Shown here one piece after another: positions 57,635 through 64,000 of a stretch of DNA of 64,000 nucleotides. Source of the DNA: Roseovarius nitratireducens (GTDB lineage Bacteria; Pseudomonadota; Alphaproteobacteria; Rhodobacterales; Rhodobacteraceae); assembly GCF_002925845.1 (NCBI RefSeq), contig NZ_PDNI01000071.1, forward strand, positions 62,001-126,000. The letters run 5' to 3'. The position numbers were made by a program, and so were the translations under genes. Numbering within the stretch: the stretch's first letter is position 1; each line of letters opens with the position of its first letter. Under the pieces are notes generated by a model that was given only the letters and a program-made list of their open reading frames with translations, was not told the origin of the DNA and did not search any database.

Positions 57635-57718
57635 TGGTGGGCGACCTAGGAATCGAACCTAGCGTGCGTCTCCGCGAGGGAGTTACAGTCCCCTGCCACA
57701 CCTTGCGGCCTGTCGCCC
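57635..57718 (-). tRNA. tRNA-Tyr (anticodon GTA)
   Basis: An 84-base tRNA gene with CCA encoded. The acceptor stem GGGCGAC/GTCGCCC, T arm CTAGG-TTCGATT-CCTAG, anticodon loop CTGTAAC with GTA at 57686-57684, and a long variable arm typical of tyrosine tRNA all fit. Discriminator base is A. Confidence 0.95.
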
Positions 57719-57831
57719 ACGTGCCGGGCGTCTTAGAATTGGCGCCGCGGCCCGTCAACCGGAAAATCGCTTGCGCGCCCTGTCGCGGCGGTGCAAGGAC
57801 GGAACCTTGGACGAGAGGGGGCGCGCGGCCG

Positions 57832-58608
57832 ATGAAGAAACCCCGCTGGGTGATCGAGAAAGAGCAGGCGCGGCGGGTCGAGGCCGCCGGGACGGTGTGG
57901 CTCTTCGGGCTGCACGCGGTGCGCGATGCGCTGGAAAATCCCCGCCGCGAGAAGCTGCGTCTCGTGGTCACGCGCAACGCCGCTGACAAGCTGTCCGAGG
58001 CCATCGCCATGAGCGGGATAGAGCCCGAGATGGCCGATCCGCGCAAGTTCACCGCGCCGCTCGATCCGGGATCGGTGCACCAGGGCGCGGCGCTGGAGGT
58101 GAAGCCGCTCGACTGGGGCAAGCTGGCTGATCTCGCGCTGCGCGACGGCCCTGGTGCGCCGCGGCTGGTGCTGCTCGACCGGGTGACCGATCCGCACAAC
58201 GTCGGCGCGATCCTGCGCTCGGCAGAGGTGTTCGGTGCGCGCGCGGTGATCGCCCCGCGCCACCATTCGGCCCCCGAGACCGGTGCGCTCGCGAAATCTG
58301 CCAGCGGCGCGCTGGAGCGCCAGCCCTACCTGCGTGTGCGCAACCTTGCCGACGCGATCACTGAGCTGCAGGGCATGGGCTACCTCGTGCTTGGCCTCGC
58401 GGGCGAGGCGGATCAGACGATCGAGACGGCGCTCGAAGGGCGTCGTGACCGGCCCGTGGCGCTTGTCCTGGGGGCCGAGGGGCCGGGTCTGCGCCCGCGC
58501 ACGCGCGAGACGGTGGACGCGCTCGTGCGCATCGACGCGGCGGGCGGTTTCGGCTCGCTCAACGTCTCGAACGCCGCCGCCGTCGCGCTTTACGCCGCGC
58601 GCGGCTGA
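57832..58608 (+). CDS. rlmB: 23S rRNA Gm2251 2'-O-methyltransferase (RlmB/TrmH family)
   Basis: A 258-residue SpoU-class methyltransferase. All three motifs are present: LDRVTDPHNVGAILRSAEVFGA, ALVLGAEGPGLRPRTRE and GSLNVSNAAAVALY, and the N-terminal substrate-binding domain (TVWLFGLHAVRDALENPRREK) matches RlmB. The ATG at 57832 begins MKKPRWVIEKE; GAGAGGGGG is about 12 bases upstream. A TrmH-like tRNA specificity is possible but the N-terminal domain favours 23S rRNA. It is just downstream of tRNA-Tyr on the opposite strand. Confidence 0.92.
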   Translation: MKKPRWVIEKEQARRVEAAGTVWLFGLHAVRDALENPRREKLRLVVTRNAADKLSEAIAMSGIEPEMADPRKFTAPLDPGSVHQGAALEVKPLDWGKLADLALRDGPGAPRLVLLDRVTDPHNVGAILRSAEVFGARAVIAPRHHSAPETGALAKSASGALERQPYLRVRNLADAITELQGMGYLVLGLAGEADQTIETALEGRRDRPVALVLGAEGPGLRPRTRETVDALVRIDAAGGFGSLNVSNAAAVALYAARG

Positions 58609-58988
58609 GCCCGTGCCGCGGCATCCTCGAACACCGAAAGCACCCGCCCCTTGATCATCCATGCCAGCCCGAAGGCGAAAAGCCCCGCCGCCTCCAGCAC
58701 GAAGGTGAGGTTGAGCCGGTTCCAGAAGCCGAGGAAATCCGGTGCCACGGCCCCGACCGCCATCTTGATCCCGAGCACGGCGACCACCCCGAGGATCACC
58801 CGGCCCAGCACCCGGTAACAGGCGTTGCGCAGGCCCTTGCGGTTGCCGTCCCGTTCGGCGGCCTCGGAATTAACGCGGGTGAAGACGCGCAGCACCACGT
58901 AGGCGAGGATGAGAAACATCACCCCCGCCGCGCCGTAATGCACCGTATCGAGCGGAAAGCCGGTCACCTCCGTCCGCCCCTGAAGCAC
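58590..58988 (-). CDS. Small membrane protein (about 132 aa), start uncertain
   Basis: A protein with three membrane helices (VMFLILAYVVLRVF, RVILGVVAVLGIKMAVG, LTFVLEAAGLFAFGLAWMI) and a basic cytoplasmic loop. It shares 19 bases of its end with rlmB on the other strand. The only start in frame is GTG 58988, and no ribosome site is seen before it, although the sequence upstream stays open and includes DFW before the GTG, so the true start may be elsewhere. Function unknown. Confidence 0.6.
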   Translation of the reverse strand: MLQGRTEVTGFPLDTVHYGAAGVMFLILAYVVLRVFTRVNSEAAERDGNRKGLRNACYRVLGRVILGVVAVLGIKMAVGAVAPDFLGFWNRLNLTFVLEAAGLFAFGLAWMIKGRVLSVFEDAAARAQPRAA

Positions 58989-59113
58989 CGCCCAGAAATC
59001 GAAGGAGGAGCCGTCGGCCCGCCCGCCGCCCAGAAACGCACCCGCGCCGCGAGCGACGATTTCGCGCCGGGGAGGGCTTGGAAAATGCGCGGATTTGACT
59101 GATATGGAGCGTC

Positions 59114-59413
59114 ATGGGCCACAAGATCGCCACATGCAATTACTGCGGCACGCGTGCGGCCCTCGTGCTCGACCGGGTGCGCCACGAGCTGACCTGTTCA
59201 AGCTGCGGCGCGCCGCTCCATGACATGAAGGCGATGCCAACGTCGAAATCAGATCGCCCGCGCCCCAAGGGTCGGCCCATGCCACTGCCACGGCAAGACT
59301 ACAACGACAGAACACGGGCCGCGCACCCGCCGTGCAAATGCAAGCGCCGCAAGGGTATCGGGCGGCGCATTTTCGAGGAAATCTGGGACGTGGTCGAGGA
59401 CGTGTTCGATTGA
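59114..59413 (+). CDS. Zinc-ribbon protein (99 aa)
   Basis: A 99-residue protein with a Cys4 zinc ribbon at the N-terminus (C8-x2-C11, C28-x2-C31: ATCNYCGTR and TCSSCGAPL), followed by a basic Lys/Arg/Pro region and a C-terminal CKCKRRKGIGRR with two further Cys, then an acidic helix (EEIWDVVEDVFD). It could bind nucleic acid or act as a small adaptor; the function is unknown. GGAG precedes ATG. It is followed by the probable RNA element at 59441. Confidence 0.75.
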   Translation: MGHKIATCNYCGTRAALVLDRVRHELTCSSCGAPLHDMKAMPTSKSDRPRPKGRPMPLPRQDYNDRTRAAHPPCKCKRRKGIGRRIFEEIWDVVEDVFD

Positions 59414-59440
59414 TGTCCCCTGTCACGTTTGGTCACGGGC

Positions 59441-59594
59441 GTATTACAAACCCTTTATATCATGGAAACCGAGCCTATCTATATTCCAGAGGCGGCGCGA
59501 CGGAACACCGTCGCCTCATATCACTGTCCCTCGTTCCGCGACTGGCGCCCAAGCATCATCTTGGGCGCTTTTTTCTCGGCCCGCTTCGTGATTT
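59441..59594 (+). ncRNA. Candidate small RNA or attenuated leader
   Basis: A non-coding interval with TTATAT (-10-like, 59455-59460), a stable hairpin at 59489-59517 (CGACGG-AACA-CCGTCG with GAGGC/GCCTC outer pairs) and a perfect intrinsic terminator at 59545-59574. It ends 20 bases before the CoA-binding protein gene. Codon use in the one frame that spans it is unlike its neighbours and passes through the terminator, so I do not treat it as a gene. Confidence 0.5.
59545..59574 (+). terminator. Perfect intrinsic terminator
   Basis: GCGCCCAAG-CATCAT-CTTGGGCGC followed by six T. A 9-bp perfect stem with a T6 tract, the strongest intrinsic terminator in the window. It lies 132 bases after the zinc-ribbon gene and 20 before the CoA-binding protein gene. 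Confidence 0.92.
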
Positions 59595-60077
59595 ATGACC
59601 GCCATGAGCGAAACCTACACTGATTCCCACCTGCGCGAGATCCTGACCCGCACCCGCCGTGTGGCAATGGTCGGCGTGTCGATGAACCCGGTACGCCCGT
59701 CCTATTACGTGGCCCGCTACCTGAGCCTCCAGAAATTCGAGGTGATCCCGGTCAATCCCGGTCACGCGGGGCGGATGCTCTTTGGCCAGACGGTGGTGGC
59801 GTCGCTGTCCGACATCGAGGGCAGGGTGGACATGGTCGATATCTTTCGCCGCTCCGAGCACGTGCCGCCCATCGTGGAAGACGCGCTGGAGACCTTTCCA
59901 GACCTGCGGACGATCTGGATGCAGATCGGGGTGGAGCACCCGCAGGCGGCAGAGATGGCCCGCGCGCGCGGCGTGGACGTGGTGATGAACCACTGCCCCA
60001 AGATCGAATATCAGCGTCTCTTCGGCGAGCTGCGCATGGGTGGCTTCAACACTGGCGTGATTTCCTCACGGTTGTGA
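59595..60077 (+). CDS. CoA-binding protein (YccU-like)
   Basis: A 160-residue CoA_binding domain protein (Rossmann-like, YccU type). Characteristic segments are VAMVGVSMNPVRPSYYVARYL, VIPVNPGHAGRMLFG, VDMVDIFRRSEHVPPIVEDAL and DVVMNHCPKIEYQRLF. It binds CoA or a related nucleotide; a cellular role is not established. Two ATGs (59595, 59604) are possible with no clear ribosome site. It follows an intrinsic terminator by 20 bases, so its expression may be regulated at that point. A sulfhydrylase gene for Met synthesis lies about 4 kb away. Confidence 0.87.
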   Translation: MTAMSETYTDSHLREILTRTRRVAMVGVSMNPVRPSYYVARYLSLQKFEVIPVNPGHAGRMLFGQTVVASLSDIEGRVDMVDIFRRSEHVPPIVEDALETFPDLRTIWMQIGVEHPQAAEMARARGVDVVMNHCPKIEYQRLFGELRMGGFNTGVISSRL

Positions 60078-60088
60078 GCAGGATACTT

Positions 60089-60110
60089 GGATATTTATAG
60101 CAAGATGAAA
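60089..60110 (+). repeat. Recurrent gene-end motif (plus orientation)
   Basis: GGATATTTATAGCAAGATGAAA, 12 bases after the CoA-binding protein gene stop. The same motif as at 12193, 12362 and 56475. A single copy without inverted partner here. Confidence 0.55.
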
Positions 60111-60155
60111 CGGGGAGCGGCTGGCCTTGTCCGACGGCTGTGATAGCTAGGGGGC

Positions 60156-61568
60156 ATGACGCTCAGTTCCGCCACACCTGGTTTCATAGACGGCCTGCGC
60201 ACGGTGCTGCCTGACGCGGCCTTTCGCGAGGCCGAGCCGCGCTATTTCGAGGAGCCGCGCGGGCGCTGGCAGGGGCGGGGCGTGGTCGTGGCCCCGGGCG
60301 ATGTAGAGGGCGTGGCGCATGTGGTGCGCGCCTGTGCCGAGGCGGGGGTGCCGGTGGTGCCCTATGGCGGCGGCACGGGCCTTGTTGGCGGGCAGGTAGC
60401 AGTGGACGGCCCGGTGCCGGTGATCCTCAGTCTCGAGCGGATGCGCGCGGTGCGCGGGCTCTGGCCGGACGAGAACGTGATGATCGTCGAGGCGGGGGCG
60501 ATCCTGCAGGACATCCACTCGGCGGCAGACGCGGCGAACCGGCTCTTTCCGCTTTCCATCGCGGCCAAGGGCTCGGCGCGTATCGGTGGGCTGTTGGGGA
60601 CCAATGCGGGCGGGGTCAACGTGCTGAGATACGGCAATGCGCGCGACCTGTGCCTGGGGTTGGAGGCGGTGCTGCCCGACGGGCGCGTCTGGCACGGGCT
60701 GAAACGCTTGCGCAAGGACAACACCGGCTATGACTTGCGCAATCTGCTCATCGGTTCGGAGGGCACGCTGGGGGTCATCACCGCCGCCACGCTGAAGCTT
60801 GCACCGCGCCCGGCGGGAGAGGGCACCGCGCTCATGGCGGTGGCGGGGCCGCGCGCGGCGCTCGACCTGCTGGCGCTGGCGCGCGATCACATGGGCGAGG
60901 GAATCAGCGCCTTCGAGATCATGCACCGGCAGGGCCTTGATTTCCTGGCCGAGACGTTGCCGGATATCCGGCAGCCCTTCGCCGTACCGCCGGAATGGTG
61001 CGTGCTTATCGATGTGGGGCTGGCGCGCGGCCTCGATCCCGCGGCGGCGCTGGAGGCGCTGTTCGCCGAAGGCTTCGAGGCAGGGCTGGTAAGCGACGGC
61101 ATGATCGCGCAATCGCAGGCGCAGCGGCACGAATTCTGGGAGGTGCGCGAGCAGATCCCCGAGGCCAACCGCCGCATCGGCTCGGTCAGCTCGCACGACA
61201 TTTCGCTGCCCCTGTCGGCGATCCCGGATTTCATCGCGAGAGGCGCCGGAGAGATTGCCCGGATAGGTGATTTCCGCGTCAACTGCTTCGGCCACCTGGG
61301 CGATGGCAATCTGCATTACAACGTGTTCCCCATGCCCGGGCGCAACCGCGCCGATCATGTGGCGAAGCGCGACGCGATCAAGCGCGCGGTTCATGACCTC
61401 GTGCACGAGATGGACGGCTCTGTCAGCGCCGAGCACGGGATCGGGCGGCTCAAGGTCGAGGATCTCGAACGCTATGGCGATCCGGTGAAACTGGACGCGA
61501 TGCGCGCCATCAAGGCGGCGCTCGACCCTGCGGGCATCATGAACCCGGGCGCTGTTCTGCGTGGCTAG
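60156..61568 (+). CDS. FAD-binding oxidoreductase, GlcD/D-2-hydroxyacid dehydrogenase type
   Basis: A 470-residue PCMH-type flavoprotein. PYGGGTGLVGGQ and IAAKGSARIGGLLGTNAGG are the FAD-binding segments, and FGHLGDGNLHYNVF with the C-terminal VSAEHGIGRLK segment are typical of the GlcD/D-lactate/D-2-hydroxyglutarate dehydrogenase group. Such enzymes oxidise 2-hydroxyacids and pass electrons to quinone or electron-transfer flavoprotein. The exact substrate is not resolved; the length and the HGIG motif fit D-2-hydroxyglutarate or D-lactate dehydrogenases. It overlaps the convergent secreted-protein gene by four bases. Confidence 0.88.
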   Translation: MTLSSATPGFIDGLRTVLPDAAFREAEPRYFEEPRGRWQGRGVVVAPGDVEGVAHVVRACAEAGVPVVPYGGGTGLVGGQVAVDGPVPVILSLERMRAVRGLWPDENVMIVEAGAILQDIHSAADAANRLFPLSIAAKGSARIGGLLGTNAGGVNVLRYGNARDLCLGLEAVLPDGRVWHGLKRLRKDNTGYDLRNLLIGSEGTLGVITAATLKLAPRPAGEGTALMAVAGPRAALDLLALARDHMGEGISAFEIMHRQGLDFLAETLPDIRQPFAVPPEWCVLIDVGLARGLDPAAALEALFAEGFEAGLVSDGMIAQSQAQRHEFWEVREQIPEANRRIGSVSSHDISLPLSAIPDFIARGAGEIARIGDFRVNCFGHLGDGNLHYNVFPMPGRNRADHVAKRDAIKRAVHDLVHEMDGSVSAEHGIGRLKVEDLERYGDPVKLDAMRAIKAALDPAGIMNPGAVLRG

Positions 61569-61933
61569 ATCTCGATCTCGCCCTCGGGGGCTGCGTCCTT
61601 CATTTCCTGCGGCGTCTTGCGGCGCAGGATGATGTCGCCGTTGGGTAGCATCTCGGGCGGGTGATAGGCGCTCAGGTCGTCGATCTTTTCCAGCAGGTCT
61701 GCCAATGCCGGACCCATCCGCTCGGCGAAATCGCGCAGCGCCGGCTCCATCTCGTCGGCGCGGTCGCGCAGGCTTTCCAGCGCGGGGCCGAGCTCGCGCC
61801 GCAAGCCGTCCCAGAAGAGTTGTGCGCCCTCTTCCATGAGCGAGCGCCCGTCCTCTTCCTGCTGCGCGGCGGCGGGGGGGGCGCAGACAAGCAGCACGGC
61901 GGACAGGGCGAAGAGCGGGACGGCGTGTTTCAT
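61565..61933 (-). CDS. Small secreted protein (122 aa), unknown
   Basis: A 122-residue protein with an N-terminal signal peptide (residues 1-23, MKHAVPLFALSAVLLVCAPP, cleavage likely after AAAQ), then two amphipathic helices (LFWDGLRRELGPALESLRDR, ALRDFAERMGPALADLLE) and a short polar C-terminus. The function is unknown; similar proteins are sometimes misnamed AAA ATPase in databases, which the sequence does not support. It is convergent to the GlcD-type gene. Confidence 0.75.
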   Translation of the reverse strand: MKHAVPLFALSAVLLVCAPPAAAQQEEDGRSLMEEGAQLFWDGLRRELGPALESLRDRADEMEPALRDFAERMGPALADLLEKIDDLSAYHPPEMLPNGDIILRRKTPQEMKDAAPEGEIEI

Positions 61934-61964
61934 GGCTGTAACATAGGTGAGGGCCGTGACGGTT

Positions 61965-62651
61965 TTAAGAGGGCGCCCGCATGGAGCTGATTTCTTCCCA
62001 GGCATTGTTGATGTCCCTGAGCCGCCTTTCGGCGAGGCGCACCGCCTCTTCGGGCACGCCGCGTGCCTTGAGCCGGTCGGGGTGGCAGTCGAGCACCTGC
62101 TTGCGCCACACGGCGCGAATATCCGATAGCGGCATGTCGGCGCTCACCCCCAGAACGGACCATGGATCGGGCCGCTCGTCCGGGACGAAGCGCGCGCGCA
62201 GCGCCTGAAAGCGGCGCTCCTCGATCCCGAATATCTCGGCCACGCGCCCGAGAAAGGCGTCCTCCTTGGGGTGATAGACCCCGTCGGCCACGGCGATATG
62301 GAGAAGCCCCTCCATCAAGTCGCAGAGCGTATCGGGCGCATCCGCGAACATGCGCGCTATGCGGGCGGCGTATTCCTCGTATCCCGCCACGTCCTGGCGG
62401 GCGAGGTTGAAGATGCGCGCGGCGTTCTTCTCCTCCTCCGGGGGGATCTGGAAGACATCGCGAAACGCGGTCACCTCATCGCGCGTGACCAGCCCGTCGG
62501 CCTTGGCCATCTTGGCCGAGAGGGCGATCACCGCGATGGTAAAGGCGACGCTGCGCTCGGGCGGGCTGCGCAGCCGATCGAACACGGCCGCAAGACTTTC
62601 GCCCTTGGCCAGCGCCTGAAGCGCCTCGGATATGCGGGTCCATATCGACAT
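61965..62651 (-). CDS. TerB and J-domain protein (DjlA-like, soluble)
   Basis: A 228-residue protein with an N-terminal TerB-like helical domain (residues about 30-150: MAKADGLVTRDEVTAFRDVF and HIAVADGVYHPKEDAFL, paired acidic motifs) and a C-terminal J domain (PWSVLGVSADMPLSDIRAVWRK, with the HPD motif CHPDRL). The HPD motif stimulates Hsp70 (DnaK). Unlike DjlA of enterobacteria it has no clear N-terminal membrane helix. The ATG at 62651 begins MSIWTRISEAL. Role inferred as a co-chaperone. Confidence 0.9.
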   Translation of the reverse strand: MSIWTRISEALQALAKGESLAAVFDRLRSPPERSVAFTIAVIALSAKMAKADGLVTRDEVTAFRDVFQIPPEEEKNAARIFNLARQDVAGYEEYAARIARMFADAPDTLCDLMEGLLHIAVADGVYHPKEDAFLGRVAEIFGIEERRFQALRARFVPDERPDPWSVLGVSADMPLSDIRAVWRKQVLDCHPDRLKARGVPEEAVRLAERRLRDINNAWEEISSMRAPS

Positions 62652-62694
62652 GGGTCAATCCTATCCCGGAACGGTGGGCCTGTCAGGTACAGCG

Positions 62695-63174
62695 TCACGG
62701 ATGTTTGTGAAATAGCACGAGGTCCATCCAGCGGCCGAACTTGTGCCCGGCCTCTGGCAGGACGCCCGCGCGCGTGAATCCGATGGCCTCGTGAAACGCG
62801 ATGGCGCCCGCGTTCTCGCCGCTCACCGCACCGATGAGCGCGTGGATGCCGCGCGCACGCGCCACCTCCTCGAGTCGCGCCATCAGCGCCCGGCCCGTGC
62901 CGCGCCCGCGCGCACCCTCCGCGAGGATGACGGTATGTTCGGCGGTGTGGCGATAGCCGGGACCGGCGCGGAACGCGCCGAACCCGGCAAAGCCCAGCAC
63001 CCGGCCCGCGTCCTCGGCCACGACAAAGGCGTCGCCGCGCGCGGCGATGTCGGCGGCGAGGCCCTCTTGCGTCTTTTCTTCGGTGGTGAAGGTGACAGAG
63101 GTATCTCGGATGAGCGGGTTCCATATCGCGAGGATCGCGAGAGTATCCGCTTCGGTGGCGCGCCGCAGGATCAT
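62695..63174 (-). CDS. GNAT-family N-acetyltransferase
   Basis: A 159-residue GNAT acetyltransferase of the phosphinothricin/antibiotic type. The CoA-binding region is ILAEGARGRGTGRALMARLEE (R/Q-x-x-G-x-G/A), and GAVSGENAGAIAFHEAIGFTRAGVL is the conserved second half. The ATG at 63174 overlaps the stop of the VOC-family gene (ATGA), so they are coupled. The acceptor substrate is unknown. Confidence 0.9.
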   Translation of the reverse strand: MILRRATEADTLAILAIWNPLIRDTSVTFTTEEKTQEGLAADIAARGDAFVVAEDAGRVLGFAGFGAFRAGPGYRHTAEHTVILAEGARGRGTGRALMARLEEVARARGIHALIGAVSGENAGAIAFHEAIGFTRAGVLPEAGHKFGRWMDLVLFHKHP

Positions 63175-63776
63175 GTCAGCACGCGCGTGCCAGACGGGGT
63201 GTCGATCTCGGCACGCAGGGCGGGTGGCCCGGGCTCGAACACGATGTGCGGATCGGTGAGGTCCGCAAGCGCGGCGCGCAGCGCCACCGCCTCGGGATGC
63301 GTCACGACGAGACGCTTGAGCCGTGCGCCCGCATCCGGCAGCCGGTCGGCGGGATGTCCGCCCGCCTGCCACTGAATGAGCGCCGGGAAGCGGTTGTCGT
63401 AGGGCAGCACGCCATCGTCGGGCACGGCCATGCGCCAGCGCAGGTTACCACGAGCGAGATCGAGGGGCGTGCCGGCGCCCGGATGCCGGGCGAGCGCCGC
63501 ATCGAGGTCATGCACGCGGGCGATCCAGTTGCGCAGGTGCGGCGGCCCGTTCAGCCGGTCGAGATCGAACCAGCGCGGGCGCTCTGGCGCGGGGGCGTCC
63601 GGGTCGATTGCGATCGCTTCGAGATAGACTCCGGGCCCCAGCCCCAGGAGCCGGTTATGCGTGCCGAATTGCGGGTGCGTGCCGCCGGGCTGCATCGGCA
63701 GTCCGAGCGCCGCCTCGACATGGGCGGCGGCGGCCTCCAGCGTCTCGCCCGCGACGGCCAGGTGATCGAGTTCCAT
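63171..63776 (-). CDS. VOC-family protein (glyoxalase_3-like)
   Basis: A 201-residue protein starting MELDHLAVAGETLEAAAAHVEAALG, the opening of a glyoxalase-like (PF13468) VOC protein, with a single long domain instead of two short repeats. The region NRLLGLGPGVYLEAIAIDPDAPAP holds the likely metal-binding Glu. GGAGAGGGG precedes ATG 63776. It is coupled to the GNAT gene. The substrate is unknown. Confidence 0.83.
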   Translation of the reverse strand: MELDHLAVAGETLEAAAAHVEAALGLPMQPGGTHPQFGTHNRLLGLGPGVYLEAIAIDPDAPAPERPRWFDLDRLNGPPHLRNWIARVHDLDAALARHPGAGTPLDLARGNLRWRMAVPDDGVLPYDNRFPALIQWQAGGHPADRLPDAGARLKRLVVTHPEAVALRAALADLTDPHIVFEPGPPALRAEIDTPSGTRVLT

Positions 63777-63824
63777 GCCCCTCTCCGCGTTGTTGCCGTT
63801 TTGTGGCATGACACGCGCGGGTTG

Positions 63825-64000
63825 TCACGCGCGCTCGCGGATCACCTTGGCGAACTTGTCGAAAATCGCCTCGTTGGCGGCGATGATTTCGCCATCGCCA
63901 AGGATGTCGCCGCCCTTGGTCAGTGGCTCCACCAGCCCGCCTGCCTCGCGCAGGATGATGACCCCGGCGGCGAGATCCCACGGGTTGAGCCCCCGCTCCC
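63825..64000 (-). CDS. Inositol monophosphatase family protein, C-terminal part
   Basis: The last 58 codons of a gene that continues past the window edge. NPWDLAAGVIILREAGG is the hallmark second motif of the inositol monophosphatase/SuhB family, whose Asp binds metal. The segment then ends DGEIIAANEAIFDKFAKVI. The family dephosphorylates inositol phosphates or related sugar phosphates. Only the tail is visible, so the subfamily is not assigned. Confidence 0.88.
   Translation of the reverse strand, partial: ERGLNPWDLAAGVIILREAGGLVEPLTKGGDILGDGEIIAANEAIFDKFAKVIRERA

Noticed and set aside
59429-59623. A 64-codon reading frame over the putative RNA element
   Set aside because: It reads through a perfect intrinsic terminator, has atypical codon use and overlaps the next gene's start.

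Overview
The window is a GC-rich (roughly two thirds G+C), gene-dense stretch of an alphaproteobacterial chromosome. It most resembles a Rhodobacteraceae/Roseobacter-group genome. The reasons are the F1-only ATP synthase operon atpHAGDC, the plant/alpha-type glutamate-cysteine ligase, the lysC-ptsP pair, the hemP-bfd-bfr cluster, long acyl-CoA dehydrogenases of the DmdC type, and several small proteins that look specific to that family. It is housekeeping and core-metabolism territory: I see no phage, insertion sequence, CRISPR array, rRNA or plasmid gene, and one tRNA (Tyr). Gaps between genes are all under about 300 bases.

Layout. 1-6.7 kb: end of a GABA-type aminotransferase, a small unknown protein, purD divergent from xseA, then a minus-strand run of two PaaI-type thioesterases and a MATE exporter. 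6.7-8 kb: a ten-helix heavy-metal (probably manganese) transporter behind a Fur/Mur-like palindrome. 8-16.5 kb: a fatty-acid (or DMSP-derived acyl-CoA) oxidation cluster with two MerR-type regulators, a DmdC-like dehydrogenase, a small unknown protein, an LCAD-type dehydrogenase, a glutathione transferase, thiolase and FadB/J. 16.5-24 kb: an unknown Cys-containing protein, beta-carbonic anhydrase, an M17 aminopeptidase coupled to an NlpC/P60 hydrolase, an EamA transporter, and a BT1-type transporter coupled to thiamine pyrophosphokinase. 24-35 kb: a long acidic protein of unknown function, a coiled-coil protein, an alanine/sodium symporter, a stress protein, the rsmE-unknown-gshA set divergent from ubiA, and a BON/OmpA envelope protein with a membrane-anchored coiled-coil partner.

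35-41.4 kb: the F1 ATP synthase operon and prs. 41.4-48.7 kb: a DsbA-like isomerase with an alpha/beta hydrolase, a glutathionyl-hydroquinone reductase, ptsP and lysC, an SDR and a DUF1178 protein. 48.7-50.3 kb: an iron-storage operon (hemP, unknown, bfd, bfr) behind two palindromes. 50.3-54.5 kb: a CPA2 antiporter and a 752-residue protein that looks like a GspL/PilM domain fused through one membrane helix to a GspC/PilP-like domain. 54.7-64 kb: an O-acetylhomoserine sulfhydrylase, VOC protein, glycosyltransferase-like protein, tRNA-Tyr, rlmB, small membrane and zinc-ribbon proteins, a probable untranslated RNA or attenuated leader ending in a perfect terminator, a CoA-binding protein, a GlcD-type dehydrogenase, a TerB-J-domain protein, an acetyltransferase, another VOC protein and the end of an inositol-monophosphatase gene.

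The observations I would follow up first are the GspL/PilM-GspC/PilP fusion with no secretion genes nearby, the RNA element at 59441-59594, the unknown gene inside the hemP-bfd-bfr operon, the metal-box-controlled transporter, and a short intergenic motif (consensus about ATATTTNGGNCAAGANGAA) that recurs in and around gene ends, sometimes as inverted pairs.
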